This document shows positions 17,148 through 26,372 of a DNA stretch of 54,031 bases, one piece after another. The notes under the pieces were generated by a model. That model was not told the DNA's origin, ran no database searches, and saw nothing but the letters and a program-made list of their open reading frames with translations. This DNA comes from a virus, in the IMG/VR virus record IMGVR_UViG_3300031857_000246, positions 1 through 54,031 of that record; one strand, 5' to 3'. Positions within the stretch are counted from its first letter, which is position 1; each line of letters starts with the position of its first letter. A program made the position numbers and the translations under genes.

Positions 17148-17560
17148 TGAAATTAACTGACACATTAAAATCTTTAATTGTCGAGGAAGTTGCCTTAGAC
17201 CAGGTTATTAGTGCGGTTAAAAATAGAAAAAAAATAATCATTTATTATGATGGTGATGAACCAGGTGGTAAGGGTTTAAGGGAAATAGAACCTGTCTGTA
17301 TAGGTAGAACTAAGGGTAAGAAAAATTTAGTAGTTCGAGCATGGGATTCTGAAGGAGCCTCACATAGAGGGTTTTTAGGTACAAGACCTATGCCAGGTTG
17401 GAGGCTATTCAAACTTAATAAAATAATAACTTTTAAGGAAACGGGTGAAACTTTTGATGAACCTAAACCTAATTTTAATTTTAATGGTGACAAAAGTTTA
17501 GAAGATATTATTATTATAGCAAAATTCGACAATAATCCCGGGGAACAAAATTTAGCTTAA
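17147..17560 (+). CDS. Small WYL-like domain protein with capsid-targeting-like N-terminus
   Basis: A 137-aa protein. Residues about 16-105 resemble the ligand-binding WYL beta-barrel of bacterial transcription regulators: VKNRKKIIIYYDG, REIEPVCIGRTKGKKNLVV, RAWDSEG and PGWRLFKLNKI. No helix-turn-helix is attached. The first 13 residues (MKLTDTLKSLIVE) look like a capsid-targeting peptide ending in an I-V-E site for the phage prohead protease. If so, the mature protein would be packaged and ejected. Stand-alone WYL domains are otherwise thought to sense nucleic acid or nucleotide ligands. Domain call is by pattern and moderately sure; targeting is inference. Confidence 0.58.
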   Translation: MKLTDTLKSLIVEEVALDQVISAVKNRKKIIIYYDGDEPGGKGLREIEPVCIGRTKGKKNLVVRAWDSEGASHRGFLGTRPMPGWRLFKLNKIITFKETGETFDEPKPNFNFNGDKSLEDIIIIAKFDNNPGEQNLA

Positions 17561-17561
17561 T

Positions 17562-18134
17562 ATGAGTAAAGATTTAATGGAAAAACTAATGATTTCTAAA
17601 GCAATTATGCAGAAATCAGATTCAATAAAAAGAGGTAATGTGAGTGAATCTTCATTGGACACCACAAGGACAATAAATGCACCTCAATTAGAGTCATTTC
17701 AACCAGTTAGTGGTAACTATAATATCCCACAAGAATTTATACAGGAGTCTCAAGTATCAAAAATGCCACAAGTGGCTACAAAAGATAGAATTGTTAATTC
17801 AAAATTACCTGATGAAATTAAACGATTAATGATTGAGAATCCTATTGAAGCACCCACATCAATGTATGGTGGGTCAGTTATTAGTGAAGAGTTGGTTGAG
17901 AAAGCTTCAAAATTAATGGGTACACAACGACCTGAACAAAAAAAAGTGGTATCAGAATCTACTAGTCCTAGTAATTTAAGAGAAATGTTACGTGAGGTTG
18001 TTGAGGAAGTTTTAAGAGAGAATGGTGTGATTGCCGAGTCCAGTCAAAAAGCTAATGAAACAATCTCCTTCAAAGTCGGGGAACATATTTTTGAGGGTAG
18101 AGTTACAAAAATTAAAAAAATCAGAAAACAATAA
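17562..18134 (+). CDS. Hypothetical phage protein, possibly head-associated
   Basis: A 190-aa protein: an N-terminal helix (MSKDLMEKLMISKAIMQK), a disordered Pro/Ser/Gln-rich middle, a charged helix at 135-152 (NLREMLREVVEEVLRENG) and a small C-terminal beta segment (ISFKVGEHIFEGRVTKIKK). Several (I/L)-x-E sites (LREM, LREN, IAES) lie around the helix. Proteins of this shape occur near head genes in other large phages, but I cannot name a function. A 51-nt gap follows it. Confidence 0.5.
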   Translation: MSKDLMEKLMISKAIMQKSDSIKRGNVSESSLDTTRTINAPQLESFQPVSGNYNIPQEFIQESQVSKMPQVATKDRIVNSKLPDEIKRLMIENPIEAPTSMYGGSVISEELVEKASKLMGTQRPEQKKVVSESTSPSNLREMLREVVEEVLRENGVIAESSQKANETISFKVGEHIFEGRVTKIKKIRKQ

Positions 18135-18140
18135 TCTGTA

Positions 18141-18171
18141 TTGATAGTCTGACTTTCTGTTGTTATACTTC
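18141..18171 (+). promoter_or_regulatory. Weak host-type promoter candidate
   Basis: TTG (18141-18143), a 20-nt spacer and TATACTTC (18164-18171) partly match the Bacteroidota promoter TTG-N19/20-TAnnTTTG, 14 nt before the glycosyltransferase start. Two of the conserved TTTG positions differ. Confidence 0.25.
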
Positions 18172-18185
18172 TAAAAAAAGTAAAA

Positions 18186-19406
18186 ATGACAGAAAAGATT
18201 AATGTTTTAGTAGCCCCATCAGACAAAACAGGAGTAGGTAAATTCCGCTCTGTAGACCCTCACATCGCATTACAACGACTTTATCCTGAAGATTTTCATG
18301 TTGATATTGTTTACGATTTTAATTTTGCGGATATCAATTTTTGGAAAAAGTATCAGATAGTACATTTCCATCGTAGTATTGGTCACGATTTTGACCAAGC
18401 GGTCAATCTAATTAAAATGCTTAAAAGTTTAGGTATTATAATGGTTATGGATTTAGATGATTATTGGTTACCAACTAAAGAACATCCACTTCATTCTTTG
18501 ATTTTACAAAACAAAATGAATGAAAAAATAGTTAATAATCTAAAAGTTGCTGACTATGTGATAACTACAACTGAAATGTTTGCTAATGAAATTAGAAAAA
18601 TTAACAAAAATGTTGTTGTTATACCAAATTCTATAGACCCTAGTGAACCACAATTTCAATATGAAAAAACTGAAAGTGATTTATTACGTATTGGTTGGTT
18701 AGGAGGTTCTTCACATCTACATGATTTAATGTTGTTAGATGGTACATTTAATAAATTACGTTCAGATAGAAACAAGTTTCAAACATATTTGGCAGGATTT
18801 GACACTAGGGGTACAGTCACAGAAATTAATCGTGATAATGGACAACAAACACAACGTCCAATTAAACCTCATGAGACTGTTTGGTATCAGTATGAAAAAA
18901 TAATGACTGACAATTATCATGGACTAGACACAAATTATGTAAATTTTCTAATGAAATTTAAGGAAGAACCATATCCCAATATGGACAATCAACAATACGT
19001 TAGAGTTTGGACTAGACCTGTTAATGCATACGCCGCTAACTATAAAAGATTTGATGTTTCGTTGGCACCAATTAAAAATCATATCTTTAATAGAGTTAAA
19101 TCACAATTAAAGGTTATTGAGGCGGGATTTCATAAAAAAGCATTGATTGCGTCAAATGTGGGTCCGTACACAATCGATTTGAAACATTGTTTAGATAAAG
19201 GTAATTTTGTATCGGGTGCTAATGCTTTTTTAGTTGATGAGAATAAGAACCATTCAGACTGGTCAAAATACATTAAAAAATTAATCGATAATCCAAACTT
19301 GGTTACCGATTTGGGAGAATCTTTGTATGAAACAGTTAAAGATACTTACCATATTGATACAACAACTAAATTTAGAAGTGAATTTTATAAATCTTTAGTA
19401 AAATGA
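18186..19406 (+). CDS. GT4-like (GT-B fold) glycosyltransferase
   Basis: A 406-aa glycosyltransferase. The N-terminal half has INVLVAPSDKTGVGKFR, the IVHFHRS strand end, VMDLDDYW and the linker VVVIPNSIDP. The C-terminal half has LRIGWLGGSSHLHDL and the nucleotide-sugar-binding region QLKVIEAGFHKKALIASNVGPY followed by FLVDEN. This is the usual two-Rossmann layout of family 4 enzymes. Its stop overlaps the next ATG by 4 nt (ATGA), so it is coupled to the exonuclease gene. The sugar and acceptor are unknown. Confidence 0.8.
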   Translation: MTEKINVLVAPSDKTGVGKFRSVDPHIALQRLYPEDFHVDIVYDFNFADINFWKKYQIVHFHRSIGHDFDQAVNLIKMLKSLGIIMVMDLDDYWLPTKEHPLHSLILQNKMNEKIVNNLKVADYVITTTEMFANEIRKINKNVVVIPNSIDPSEPQFQYEKTESDLLRIGWLGGSSHLHDLMLLDGTFNKLRSDRNKFQTYLAGFDTRGTVTEINRDNGQQTQRPIKPHETVWYQYEKIMTDNYHGLDTNYVNFLMKFKEEPYPNMDNQQYVRVWTRPVNAYAANYKRFDVSLAPIKNHIFNRVKSQLKVIEAGFHKKALIASNVGPYTIDLKHCLDKGNFVSGANAFLVDENKNHSDWSKYIKKLIDNPNLVTDLGESLYETVKDTYHIDTTTKFRSEFYKSLVK

Positions 19407-20101
19407 TAAACACACCTTTAGACCACATCTTATTTATTGATATTGAAACTGTGGGAATCACTAGTACATATGAACAATTCTGTGTTGATTACCCTGAGCT
19501 TTGTTTCCAATATAAAAACTACTATGATTGGTTTCAAAAACGATTTGTGGAAGACTCTCATTTAGACTTAGGTGAAATGTTTAATAAACGTTCAGCTTTA
19601 GTTCCAGAGTTTGCAAAAATAATTTGTGTTTCAGTAGCGTTTGTTGACCCAAAAGGAGAGTTAAGAAAACAAACTTTTTTTAATTCAGATGAGAAGGTGT
19701 TACTTAAAGAAGTTAATAGTCTATTAGATAAGGTTAATAAATTAAATTTTATACTTTGTGGACATAATCTAAAGAACTTTGATATCCCAATGTTAGCAAA
19801 ACGTATGATTATCAACGGAATACGTCCATCACAGATGTTACCGACACACGACACAAAACCTTGGGAGATTAAAGCGATTGATACTAAGGAATTTTGGCAG
19901 TATGGTCAGTTTGGAGCGATTTCTTCCTTAGAATTAATGTGTGTTAGTATGGGTGTACCATCATCTAAAACTATGGAAGTAACAGGGGACTCAATTCACA
20001 AAACTTACTGGTTTGATGAGAAATACGACCAAATAAAAGAGTATTGTGAAAAAGATGTTGAGTGTTTAGTTGAAGTAATAAAAAAAATTAAAAGTCTATA
20101 A
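19403..20101 (+). CDS. DnaQ-like 3'-5' exonuclease (DEDDy)
   Basis: A 232-aa protein with ILFIDIETVG (D13, E15; motif I), CGHNLKNFDIPML (motif II) and YCEKDVECL (motif III, Tyr-x3-Asp). It matches the predicted 3'-5' exonuclease family related to the proofreading domain of family B DNA polymerases. It lies 1 nt before dUTPase and 4 nt into the preceding gene. A role in DNA repair, recombination or host DNA breakdown is likely; no polymerase domain is attached. Confidence 0.85.
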   Translation: MINTPLDHILFIDIETVGITSTYEQFCVDYPELCFQYKNYYDWFQKRFVEDSHLDLGEMFNKRSALVPEFAKIICVSVAFVDPKGELRKQTFFNSDEKVLLKEVNSLLDKVNKLNFILCGHNLKNFDIPMLAKRMIINGIRPSQMLPTHDTKPWEIKAIDTKEFWQYGQFGAISSLELMCVSMGVPSSKTMEVTGDSIHKTYWFDEKYDQIKEYCEKDVECLVEVIKKIKSL

Positions 20102-20102
20102 T

Positions 20103-20693
20103 ATGAGTGAAAAAAATTTTAACATTAATGATTATAAGTTTCTTTTTGAGAAGGATGGTGACGACGGTAATTATAAAAAGATTTTAGATTCATTTTCAGA
20201 TAGAATCAGTAATATCCAAGACAAATTTGATGTTAGTGGATTCACCCCAAAAAAAATATTAGAGTATAAAGTACTAAGTCCGTATGCTACTCATCCTTCT
20301 TATGTATATCCTACGGACTCAGGATTTGATTTATACTCTACCGAATCTCTGATAATTCCACCATTAGGAAGAGCTTTAGTTCCCACAGGTTTGTCATTTG
20401 ACCTACCTGATGGAACCGAACTTCAAATTAGAAGTAAAAGTGGGTTGGCCATCAATAAAGGTATAATGGTTTTAAATTCACCAGGAACTGTTGATTGTGG
20501 TTACACAGGTGAAGTTAAGATTATCCTATTTAATTGTTCGTCTGAAGCTGTTGAAATTGAGAGAGGGATGAAAATCGCTCAAGCGGTATATGTTAATTGT
20601 ATGAATGGTAAGTGGGTTGAGTTGGAGGAAGTTGATGAAATTAAAGGGAAAGATAGAAACGATAATGGTTTTGGTAGTACAGGTTTAAAATAA
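20103..20693 (+). CDS. dut: dUTPase (deoxyuridine 5'-triphosphate nucleotidohydrolase)
   Basis: A 196-aa trimeric-type dUTPase with all five motifs: DSGFDLY (72-78), RSKSGLA (110-116), GTVDCGYTGEVKI (128-140, catalytic Asp 131), ERGMKIAQAV (153-162) and RNDNGFGSTG (185-194). It hydrolyses dUTP to dUMP and keeps uracil out of phage DNA. The first 50 residues are an extra charged extension not needed for the fold and absent from typical dUTPases (about 145 aa). Gly-Tyr-Thr replaces the more common Asp-Tyr-Arg after motif III. Confidence 0.95.
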   Translation: MSEKNFNINDYKFLFEKDGDDGNYKKILDSFSDRISNIQDKFDVSGFTPKKILEYKVLSPYATHPSYVYPTDSGFDLYSTESLIIPPLGRALVPTGLSFDLPDGTELQIRSKSGLAINKGIMVLNSPGTVDCGYTGEVKIILFNCSSEAVEIERGMKIAQAVYVNCMNGKWVELEEVDEIKGKDRNDNGFGSTGLK

Positions 20694-20711
20694 AAATATA
20701 AAATATTAGTC

Positions 20712-21365
20712 ATGTATTTAAAACAACCCTATAAAATTTTTTATGATACAAAAAAGTATCCTTTCAAAGAAATTGTAAAAGAAATATTAGAAATTAACAA
20801 TTCTGAATTTGATTTATCCGAACTTCATAAAATCGAGAAGTATGATTTATTAGTTCGTGAAAAAGACCAATCAACTAAATGGCATAAAAAGTATTACGAA
20901 AAGTTTGAATCTAAATTTAAACCTGTTTATCTAGAACTAGTCACAGAACTAAAAGAAAGATATGGGTATTCTTCAATAGTATACCAACAAATCCCAACAT
21001 TTAGAGTTCAATTAGGTGATGGTAATTTAGGTGTTGGTGAATGGCATAAAGATAAAACATATAATCATGGCAGTGATGAACTTAATTTTTGGATGCCGTT
21101 TGTAGACACTAATGACCTAAATTGTGTATGGTTTGAGTCTGAGGAAGATAAAGGTGATTTTAGACCATATAATGTAAATTATGGGGAAATTTTAGTTTTT
21201 GATGGTGCAAACTTAAATCATGGGAATCAAAAAAACGATAGTGATTTCACTAGAGTTTCAGTTGATTTTAGATTAGTTGACCCAAATAAATTCAAACCAA
21301 ACCAAGAAGGGTCGATTAATATGAAAACTAAATTTGACATCGGCGGATATTTTGAAAAACTATAA
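20712..21365 (+). CDS. StrG-like 2OG-Fe(II) oxygenase-fold protein
   Basis: A 217-aa protein resembling the streptomycin-biosynthesis StrG family. The motifs are YQQIPTFRVQ, GEWHKDKTYNHG (H112-x-D114), ELNFWMPFV, NYGEILVFDGANLNHGNQ (H170) and FTRVSVDFRLVD (R181). The HxD...H...R set fits an Fe(II)/2-oxoglutarate dioxygenase. It sits directly before two glycosyltransferase-domain genes, so sugar or glycan modification is plausible. This is the second dioxygenase in the window and unrelated in detail to that at 7814. Confidence 0.72.
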   Translation: MYLKQPYKIFYDTKKYPFKEIVKEILEINNSEFDLSELHKIEKYDLLVREKDQSTKWHKKYYEKFESKFKPVYLELVTELKERYGYSSIVYQQIPTFRVQLGDGNLGVGEWHKDKTYNHGSDELNFWMPFVDTNDLNCVWFESEEDKGDFRPYNVNYGEILVFDGANLNHGNQKNDSDFTRVSVDFRLVDPNKFKPNQEGSINMKTKFDIGGYFEKL

Positions 21366-21367
21366 AT

Positions 21368-22879
21368 ATGATAACAATAATTTACTCAACTCATAAGGAT
21401 GAGAACTACAATTCCAAGTTTAAATCTCATCTAATAAAGAGTGTTGGACTAAAAAATGTTCAGATACTAGAATACGTAAACCATAACGAATTTCCTTTAT
21501 CAATTGTATATAATAAAGGAATTTCTGAAGCCAAATATGACATTATTGTTTGTTGTCATAATGATATTAAACTTGAAAGTGGTTGGGGTAAAAAACTTCT
21601 AAAAGACTTTTCTAAAAATCCTGAATTTGGGATTATAGGTAAAGCTGGGTCTTGTTATTTTCCAAGTTCAGGTGTGTACTGGGAAAAAATGAATCAAACG
21701 ATGGTTGGTCAGGTATATCACGAACCAAAGGGACAAAAAAAATGGTTAAGTAAGTACTCAAATAAATTTGAATTTTTAATGCCCGTTGTAACAATTGATG
21801 GTTTATTTATATCTTTCAATAGGAATAAAATTAAACATCTTTTTGATGAAAGTATTCCAGGTTTTCATTTTTACGACCATGCTTTTTGTCTACCTAACTA
21901 TTTAGATAATGTTAAAATAGGTGTAACAACATCTTTTGATATTACCCATGAATCCGTGGGTATGGTAGGTGATGATTTTCATGTAACTAAATTAATATTT
22001 TTAAAGAAATACGGAGTTCATTTACCACAAGATTTAAAACCAAATGAGTTTGTTTGTGAAAAAACCACACCAAAAAAAATTAAAACAAATGATAAAGTTG
22101 CAATAATCATACCGACAAAAGGATTAACTAGCATGCTATTTCAATGTTTAGACTCTTTTTATGAACATTGTCACTCAGATAATTTTCACATTTTTATTGG
22201 TGACACAGGGTCAACACCAAAAGAGTTAGACGAAATTGAATCCTACATTAACAATAAAAATAATATAACATTAATTAAATACGATTGGTATCAGTACTCA
22301 AAAACAAATAACACGATAGTTAAAGATAACATTAGTAATGAGTATACATATCTGTTATTTTGTAATAACGATATAAAGATAATGAACGATGTTATTTACA
22401 AAATGTCTGAGGTTTTTAGAACTAATACTAAAACTGGAACTGTTGGATGTAGATTATATTTTGAGGACAATACGTTACAACATAATTCAATGATTATTTA
22501 CCACAGAAAGGATATGAACCTGTTCATCCCAACGCATGAATTTTTTGGCAGTTACTACCGTAGTACAACTGGAAAAAAGAATTGTTTGGGTAATACTGCG
22601 GCTTTGATGATGATTAAAAAGAAAACATTTGATTTATTAGGTGGTTTTGATGAGAACTATTTGTATCACTTTGAGGATGTAGATTTGAATCTAAAATGTA
22701 AAATGATAGGTTTGACAAATATTTTTGAAGGTACTGCGGTAGCTTATCATTATGAATCAATGTCTAAGAAAGTTGAGGGTAAGAGGGAGGATTTAGAAAA
22801 GAAAGACACATTTTTATTAAATAAAAAAATAAATGAGAATTTAAAATTATTACAAAATGACATTTTAGTCTTACAATAA
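21368..22879 (+). CDS. Two-domain GT2-like glycosyltransferase
   Basis: A 503-aa protein with two GT-A domains. Residues 1-225 (ITIIYSTHKDENY, VCCHNDIKLESGW with H-N-D at 64-66, VTIDGLFISF) form the first. Residues about 240-480 form a second, classical family 2 domain (VAIIIPTKG, IFIGDTGST, LLFCNNDIKIM with N-N-D at 333-335, CLGNTAALMMIKK, LLGGFDENYLYHFEDVDLN). Such tandem enzymes often build alternating disaccharides. It is followed by a 45-nt AT-rich gap. Specificity is unknown. Confidence 0.8.
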   Translation: MITIIYSTHKDENYNSKFKSHLIKSVGLKNVQILEYVNHNEFPLSIVYNKGISEAKYDIIVCCHNDIKLESGWGKKLLKDFSKNPEFGIIGKAGSCYFPSSGVYWEKMNQTMVGQVYHEPKGQKKWLSKYSNKFEFLMPVVTIDGLFISFNRNKIKHLFDESIPGFHFYDHAFCLPNYLDNVKIGVTTSFDITHESVGMVGDDFHVTKLIFLKKYGVHLPQDLKPNEFVCEKTTPKKIKTNDKVAIIIPTKGLTSMLFQCLDSFYEHCHSDNFHIFIGDTGSTPKELDEIESYINNKNNITLIKYDWYQYSKTNNTIVKDNISNEYTYLLFCNNDIKIMNDVIYKMSEVFRTNTKTGTVGCRLYFEDNTLQHNSMIIYHRKDMNLFIPTHEFFGSYYRSTTGKKNCLGNTAALMMIKKKTFDLLGGFDENYLYHFEDVDLNLKCKMIGLTNIFEGTAVAYHYESMSKKVEGKREDLEKKDTFLLNKKINENLKLLQNDILVLQ

Positions 22880-22924
22880 TAATTTTTTATATACAAAAAA
22901 TTTAATAAACATATATTTTAAAAT

Positions 22925-23665
22925 ATGAGTAAAAAAATAGGTACTTTTATTTTTGTACACGACCAAGAAATTGTCCTAGACTTTATTAATTGTGAAAAAT
23001 TTCAAGTCTTTGAAAATCTTACATTTGTATTTGTTGGTAATAAAGACACTTCAAAAATTGAAAATATTAGTAATGTTGTGATTTGTAAAAACCTCGTATA
23101 TAATATTGAGGAATATCCTAAACTTACTTCGTATACTGGGTGGTATGCCATATGGAAAAATGAATTATATAAAGAATATGACTACTTAAATTTATTTGAG
23201 TATGACGTAAATATTTTAGAAAATTTTAATGAATCTCAGTCAGAAGTATTAGAATCAGGGTTGGTTGGGTATATACCATTATCAATTAATAATTCATCAT
23301 ACATAAGAGTTAAAAAATGGAGTGAGGAAATAATCCTCTCAATTAAAGAAAAATACGATACGGATATTTACAAACTTGTAGATAATTTAGATAAAAATTT
23401 CAATTGTTCTATAACATCCAACCATACATTTAGTAAAATTAATTTTGAAAATTATATGTTGTGGGTTGAGCCCCTAGTTGAGGACATAAAAGATTTAGAG
23501 ATGGCAGGACACCAAATTGAAAGGTCAATAAGTTTTTTCTATTTAGTTAACAACATCGAATTTAAAATTCTTCCTTATGTTTTAAAACATTTTCAATTCG
23601 ATAGTCATAAAACACAAGGTATTAGTCAAGAAAAATTTAACACAAATTACAAAAAATTATTATGA
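22925..23665 (+). CDS. Putative glycosyltransferase-like protein
   Basis: A 246-aa protein beginning KKIGTFIFVHDQEIVLDF with a GT-A-like beta-alpha layout and YLNLFEYDVNIL in the place of a DxD motif. It has no confident family match. Its stop overlaps the start of the next gene, which is a clearer glycosyltransferase, and all neighbours handle sugars or methyl groups. A sugar-transfer or glycan-modifying role is therefore inferred from context and weak motifs. Confidence 0.45.
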   Translation: MSKKIGTFIFVHDQEIVLDFINCEKFQVFENLTFVFVGNKDTSKIENISNVVICKNLVYNIEEYPKLTSYTGWYAIWKNELYKEYDYLNLFEYDVNILENFNESQSEVLESGLVGYIPLSINNSSYIRVKKWSEEIILSIKEKYDTDIYKLVDNLDKNFNCSITSNHTFSKINFENYMLWVEPLVEDIKDLEMAGHQIERSISFFYLVNNIEFKILPYVLKHFQFDSHKTQGISQEKFNTNYKKLL

Positions 23666-24354
23666 TTAAATTTGATGATATAAAAGTAATTACGTTTGCA
23701 AAAGGTAATTTTTTGAATTCGCAGACTATTCTTTCGGAACATCTTAATAAATTAGGTATTAGTAATCAAATAAATCTTTCTGATAAAGATTTACCTGAGG
23801 ATTTTAAACAAAAACACAAACTTTTTTTTAACGAAATACGTGGCTATGGTTATTGGATTTGGAAACCATTTATTATTTTAAATGAAATTTTTAAATTATC
23901 TAATAATGAGATTTTGGTGTACATAGACTCTACTGATTTACCCAAACTACCTTTTTTTGAGTTTTTACAAACACATTTTATAACTGAAGATATTTTACTT
24001 ACAAATCGTGGTTACAAAAATGGAGAGTGGACTAAAAGAGATTGTTTCATTAGTATGAATTGTGATAGTGAAAAATATCATAATGCGATACAATTAGAGG
24101 CCGGATTAATGGCGTTTAAAAAAAATGATTTATGTATTAATCTCCTATCAGAATGGTTTGAATTTATGCAAAACAAACAAATAGTTGACGATAGTCCAAA
24201 TACTTTAGGATTTCCAAATCTTACAAATTTTAAAGAACATAGACATGACCAAAGTATATTAACAAATCTAAGTATTAGTAAAAATATAAAAAACTTCAAC
24301 ATTGGGAGTGAATATGTAAATTTTAATTTTAATCAACCAAGAATATATATATGA
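23662..24354 (+). CDS. Putative capsule-type glycosyltransferase
   Basis: A 230-aa protein with a recognisable set of motifs: EIRGYGYWIWKPFII, EILVYIDSTDLP (acidic metal-binding motif), QLEAGLMAFKKND and DDSPNTLG with EHRHDQSIL near the C-terminus. The Gly-Tyr-Trp-Lys-Pro plus EHRHDQS pattern is typical of a family found in bacterial polysaccharide clusters and giant viruses. Overlaps of 4 nt with both neighbours indicate coupled translation. Specificity is unknown. Confidence 0.65.
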   Translation: MIKFDDIKVITFAKGNFLNSQTILSEHLNKLGISNQINLSDKDLPEDFKQKHKLFFNEIRGYGYWIWKPFIILNEIFKLSNNEILVYIDSTDLPKLPFFEFLQTHFITEDILLTNRGYKNGEWTKRDCFISMNCDSEKYHNAIQLEAGLMAFKKNDLCINLLSEWFEFMQNKQIVDDSPNTLGFPNLTNFKEHRHDQSILTNLSISKNIKNFNIGSEYVNFNFNQPRIYI

Positions 24355-24998
24355 AAAACTTATTATCAAATATAAACCCTCAGACAATAATCGAGGATGA
24401 GTTCATTAAAAATCTACTTAATTTTGAAGATGTCTTTAAAGAAATACTAAGTGTATGTAACAATAAATTTAGTTTTGGTACTGGTAGTTACTTGTTTGAC
24501 GGTACAAAATACGAGTATTGTGATAAAATGTTTCAAAAACAAGTTCTACTTTATGAAAAAGTCAAAAATATTAATAGTGTATGTGAAATAGGTACTTACA
24601 TGGGACATTCACTATTAATAATGCTGATATCTAATCCTAGACTAAGGATTACGTCTATTGACATTGATGATACCTTTAGTTTACCTGCCATTAAATTATT
24701 AGAAAAAAAATTTAATACAAATATAAATTTTATAAAAGGAAGTAGTTTAGACGTACTCCCCAATCTCCAAGAAAAATTTGACTTATTTCATATTGATGGG
24801 ACACACAAATTAGATTTTGTAACAAAAGAATTTGAAATGTGTAAGAATCTTACTTCATCAGATGAAATTAATGTTATATTTGATGATTATGACACAATAT
24901 CTGAAATGAAAAATCTTATTCTTAAAAAACATACTATTTTAGAACAGGTAGTCCCAAATTGTAATTGGAGAAATTCTTATTTAAAAATAAAATTATAA
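24351..24998 (+). CDS. Class I SAM-dependent methyltransferase
   Basis: A 215-aa protein with VCEIGTYMGHSLL (SAM-binding motif I), RITSIDIDD (motif II), DLFHIDGTH (acidic motif) and NVIFDDYDT. This is the layout of small O-methyltransferases of the Methyltransf_24 type. It lies between a glycosyltransferase and another methyltransferase, so glycan methylation is likely. No target-recognition domain for DNA is present, which argues against a DNA methylase. Confidence 0.75.
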   Translation: MKNLLSNINPQTIIEDEFIKNLLNFEDVFKEILSVCNNKFSFGTGSYLFDGTKYEYCDKMFQKQVLLYEKVKNINSVCEIGTYMGHSLLIMLISNPRLRITSIDIDDTFSLPAIKLLEKKFNTNINFIKGSSLDVLPNLQEKFDLFHIDGTHKLDFVTKEFEMCKNLTSSDEINVIFDDYDTISEMKNLILKKHTILEQVVPNCNWRNSYLKIKL

Positions 24999-25008
24999 AG
25001 ATAAAATT

Positions 25009-25626
25009 ATGAAAACAGAATTATGTGAAATAATGACTAGACATGGTAGTGATAAAGGACATGGGGTGCATAACTACACTATTTTTTATTATGAATTATT
25101 TAAAGACATCAAAGATAAAAAAATGAATATTTTTGAGCTAGGTTTAGGTACAAATAACACAGATATTCCATCTAATATGGGTAGTTCTGGAAAACCTGGA
25201 GCTTCTTTGAGGGGGTGGAAAGAATTTTTTACAAACTCAATGGTTTATGGGGCGGATGTTGATAAAAGAATATTATTTAATGAGGATAGAATAATTACGT
25301 TTTATTGCGACCAAAAAAATCCATTAGAAATAAAAAATATGTGGGAAAGTGAGATACTTAATAACTTATCATTTGATATTATTATTGAGGATGGTTTACA
25401 CGAATTTGATGCTAATTTAATTTTTTTAGAAAATTCACTTCATAAATTAACAAATGATGGTGTTTATATATGTGAAGATTTAAAACCAAATACAATTGAG
25501 TTATTTGAAAAAGAAATACCACTTTTAGAAAAAAAATACCCTGATTGTAAATTTGAATTGAAAAAATTAGAAAATTCCCTGAATGTATATAACGACAATA
25601 ATATATTAGTTATTAAAAAATTTTAA
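25009..25626 (+). CDS. Sugar O-methyltransferase (macrocin/rhamnosyl type)
   Basis: A 205-aa protein with RHGSDKGHGVHNYT, IFELGLGTNN (SAM motif), GKPGASLRGWKEFF, VYGADVDKRILF, TFYCDQ and IIIEDGLHEF (catalytic/metal Asp). It belongs to the same broad family as the C-terminal domain of the fusion protein at 1351-3780 but keeps a longer set of conserved motifs. Members O-methylate sugar hydroxyls. It starts 10 nt after the previous methyltransferase and precedes phoH. Confidence 0.75.
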   Translation: MKTELCEIMTRHGSDKGHGVHNYTIFYYELFKDIKDKKMNIFELGLGTNNTDIPSNMGSSGKPGASLRGWKEFFTNSMVYGADVDKRILFNEDRIITFYCDQKNPLEIKNMWESEILNNLSFDIIIEDGLHEFDANLIFLENSLHKLTNDGVYICEDLKPNTIELFEKEIPLLEKKYPDCKFELKKLENSLNVYNDNNILVIKKF

Positions 25627-25634
25627 TACAAAAA

Positions 25635-26372
25635 ATGACAAGAAAAAAAACAACACCTACTAAAGAATCACCACTTATGATATCTGAAAGTACTTCAAAA
25701 CTCTCTAAGAAAGACCAAATTAGGTCAATTATTAAGAGAAGTAAAAATAAATTCCTTACTGATAGTCAAAAGGAATATTATGATAAATTATATAATAACC
25801 AAATTACAATTTGTTCAGGTCCTGCAGGTGTTGGTAAAAGCTACATTGCAATGAAGGCAGCAGTTGACTTAATCCACGACAGTGATAATTCATTTGAAAA
25901 GATTATTATTGTTAGACCTGCGGTTGAAGCCGAGGAGAAGTTAGGTTCATTACCTGGTAACTTGGAAGAAAAATTAGACCCGTATATCTTCCCATCTTAT
26001 TACTTACTTAACAAAATTATCGGAAAAGAAGCTAGAGAAAAACTGAAACAAATTGAAGTTATTGAAGTATTTGCTTTAGCGTATATGAGAGGTATGAATA
26101 TTGACAACTCAATATTGATATTTGAAGAGGCTCAAAACTCATCTCCAAGTCAAATGAAACTTCTATTGACAAGAATTGGGTTTAATAGTAAATTTTTTAT
26201 ATCTGGAGATATTGAACAAACTGACAGATATAAAGATAAAAGACACTCAGGATTATTTGACGCAATTGAAAAATTTAGTGATGTTCCTGACATTGGGGTT
26301 CACAAATTTGGAGATGAAGACGTTGTTAGAAATCCTTTAATTTCTAAAATATTAAAAAAATACGACACATGA
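25635..26372 (+). CDS. phoH: PhoH-like P-loop ATPase
   Basis: A 245-aa protein with Walker A GPAGVGKS (62-69), IIVRPAVEAEEKLGSLPG, Walker B ILIFEEAQN (160-168) and ISGDIEQTD sensor region. It is a PhoH-family ATPase, very common in marine and freshwater myoviruses and proposed to act in RNA metabolism or phosphate stress; the true role is unsettled. The N-terminal 40 residues are basic and disordered. It lies inside a glycosylation cluster and its stop overlaps the next ATG. Confidence 0.92.
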   Translation: MTRKKTTPTKESPLMISESTSKLSKKDQIRSIIKRSKNKFLTDSQKEYYDKLYNNQITICSGPAGVGKSYIAMKAAVDLIHDSDNSFEKIIIVRPAVEAEEKLGSLPGNLEEKLDPYIFPSYYLLNKIIGKEAREKLKQIEVIEVFALAYMRGMNIDNSILIFEEAQNSSPSQMKLLLTRIGFNSKFFISGDIEQTDRYKDKRHSGLFDAIEKFSDVPDIGVHKFGDEDVVRNPLISKILKKYDT

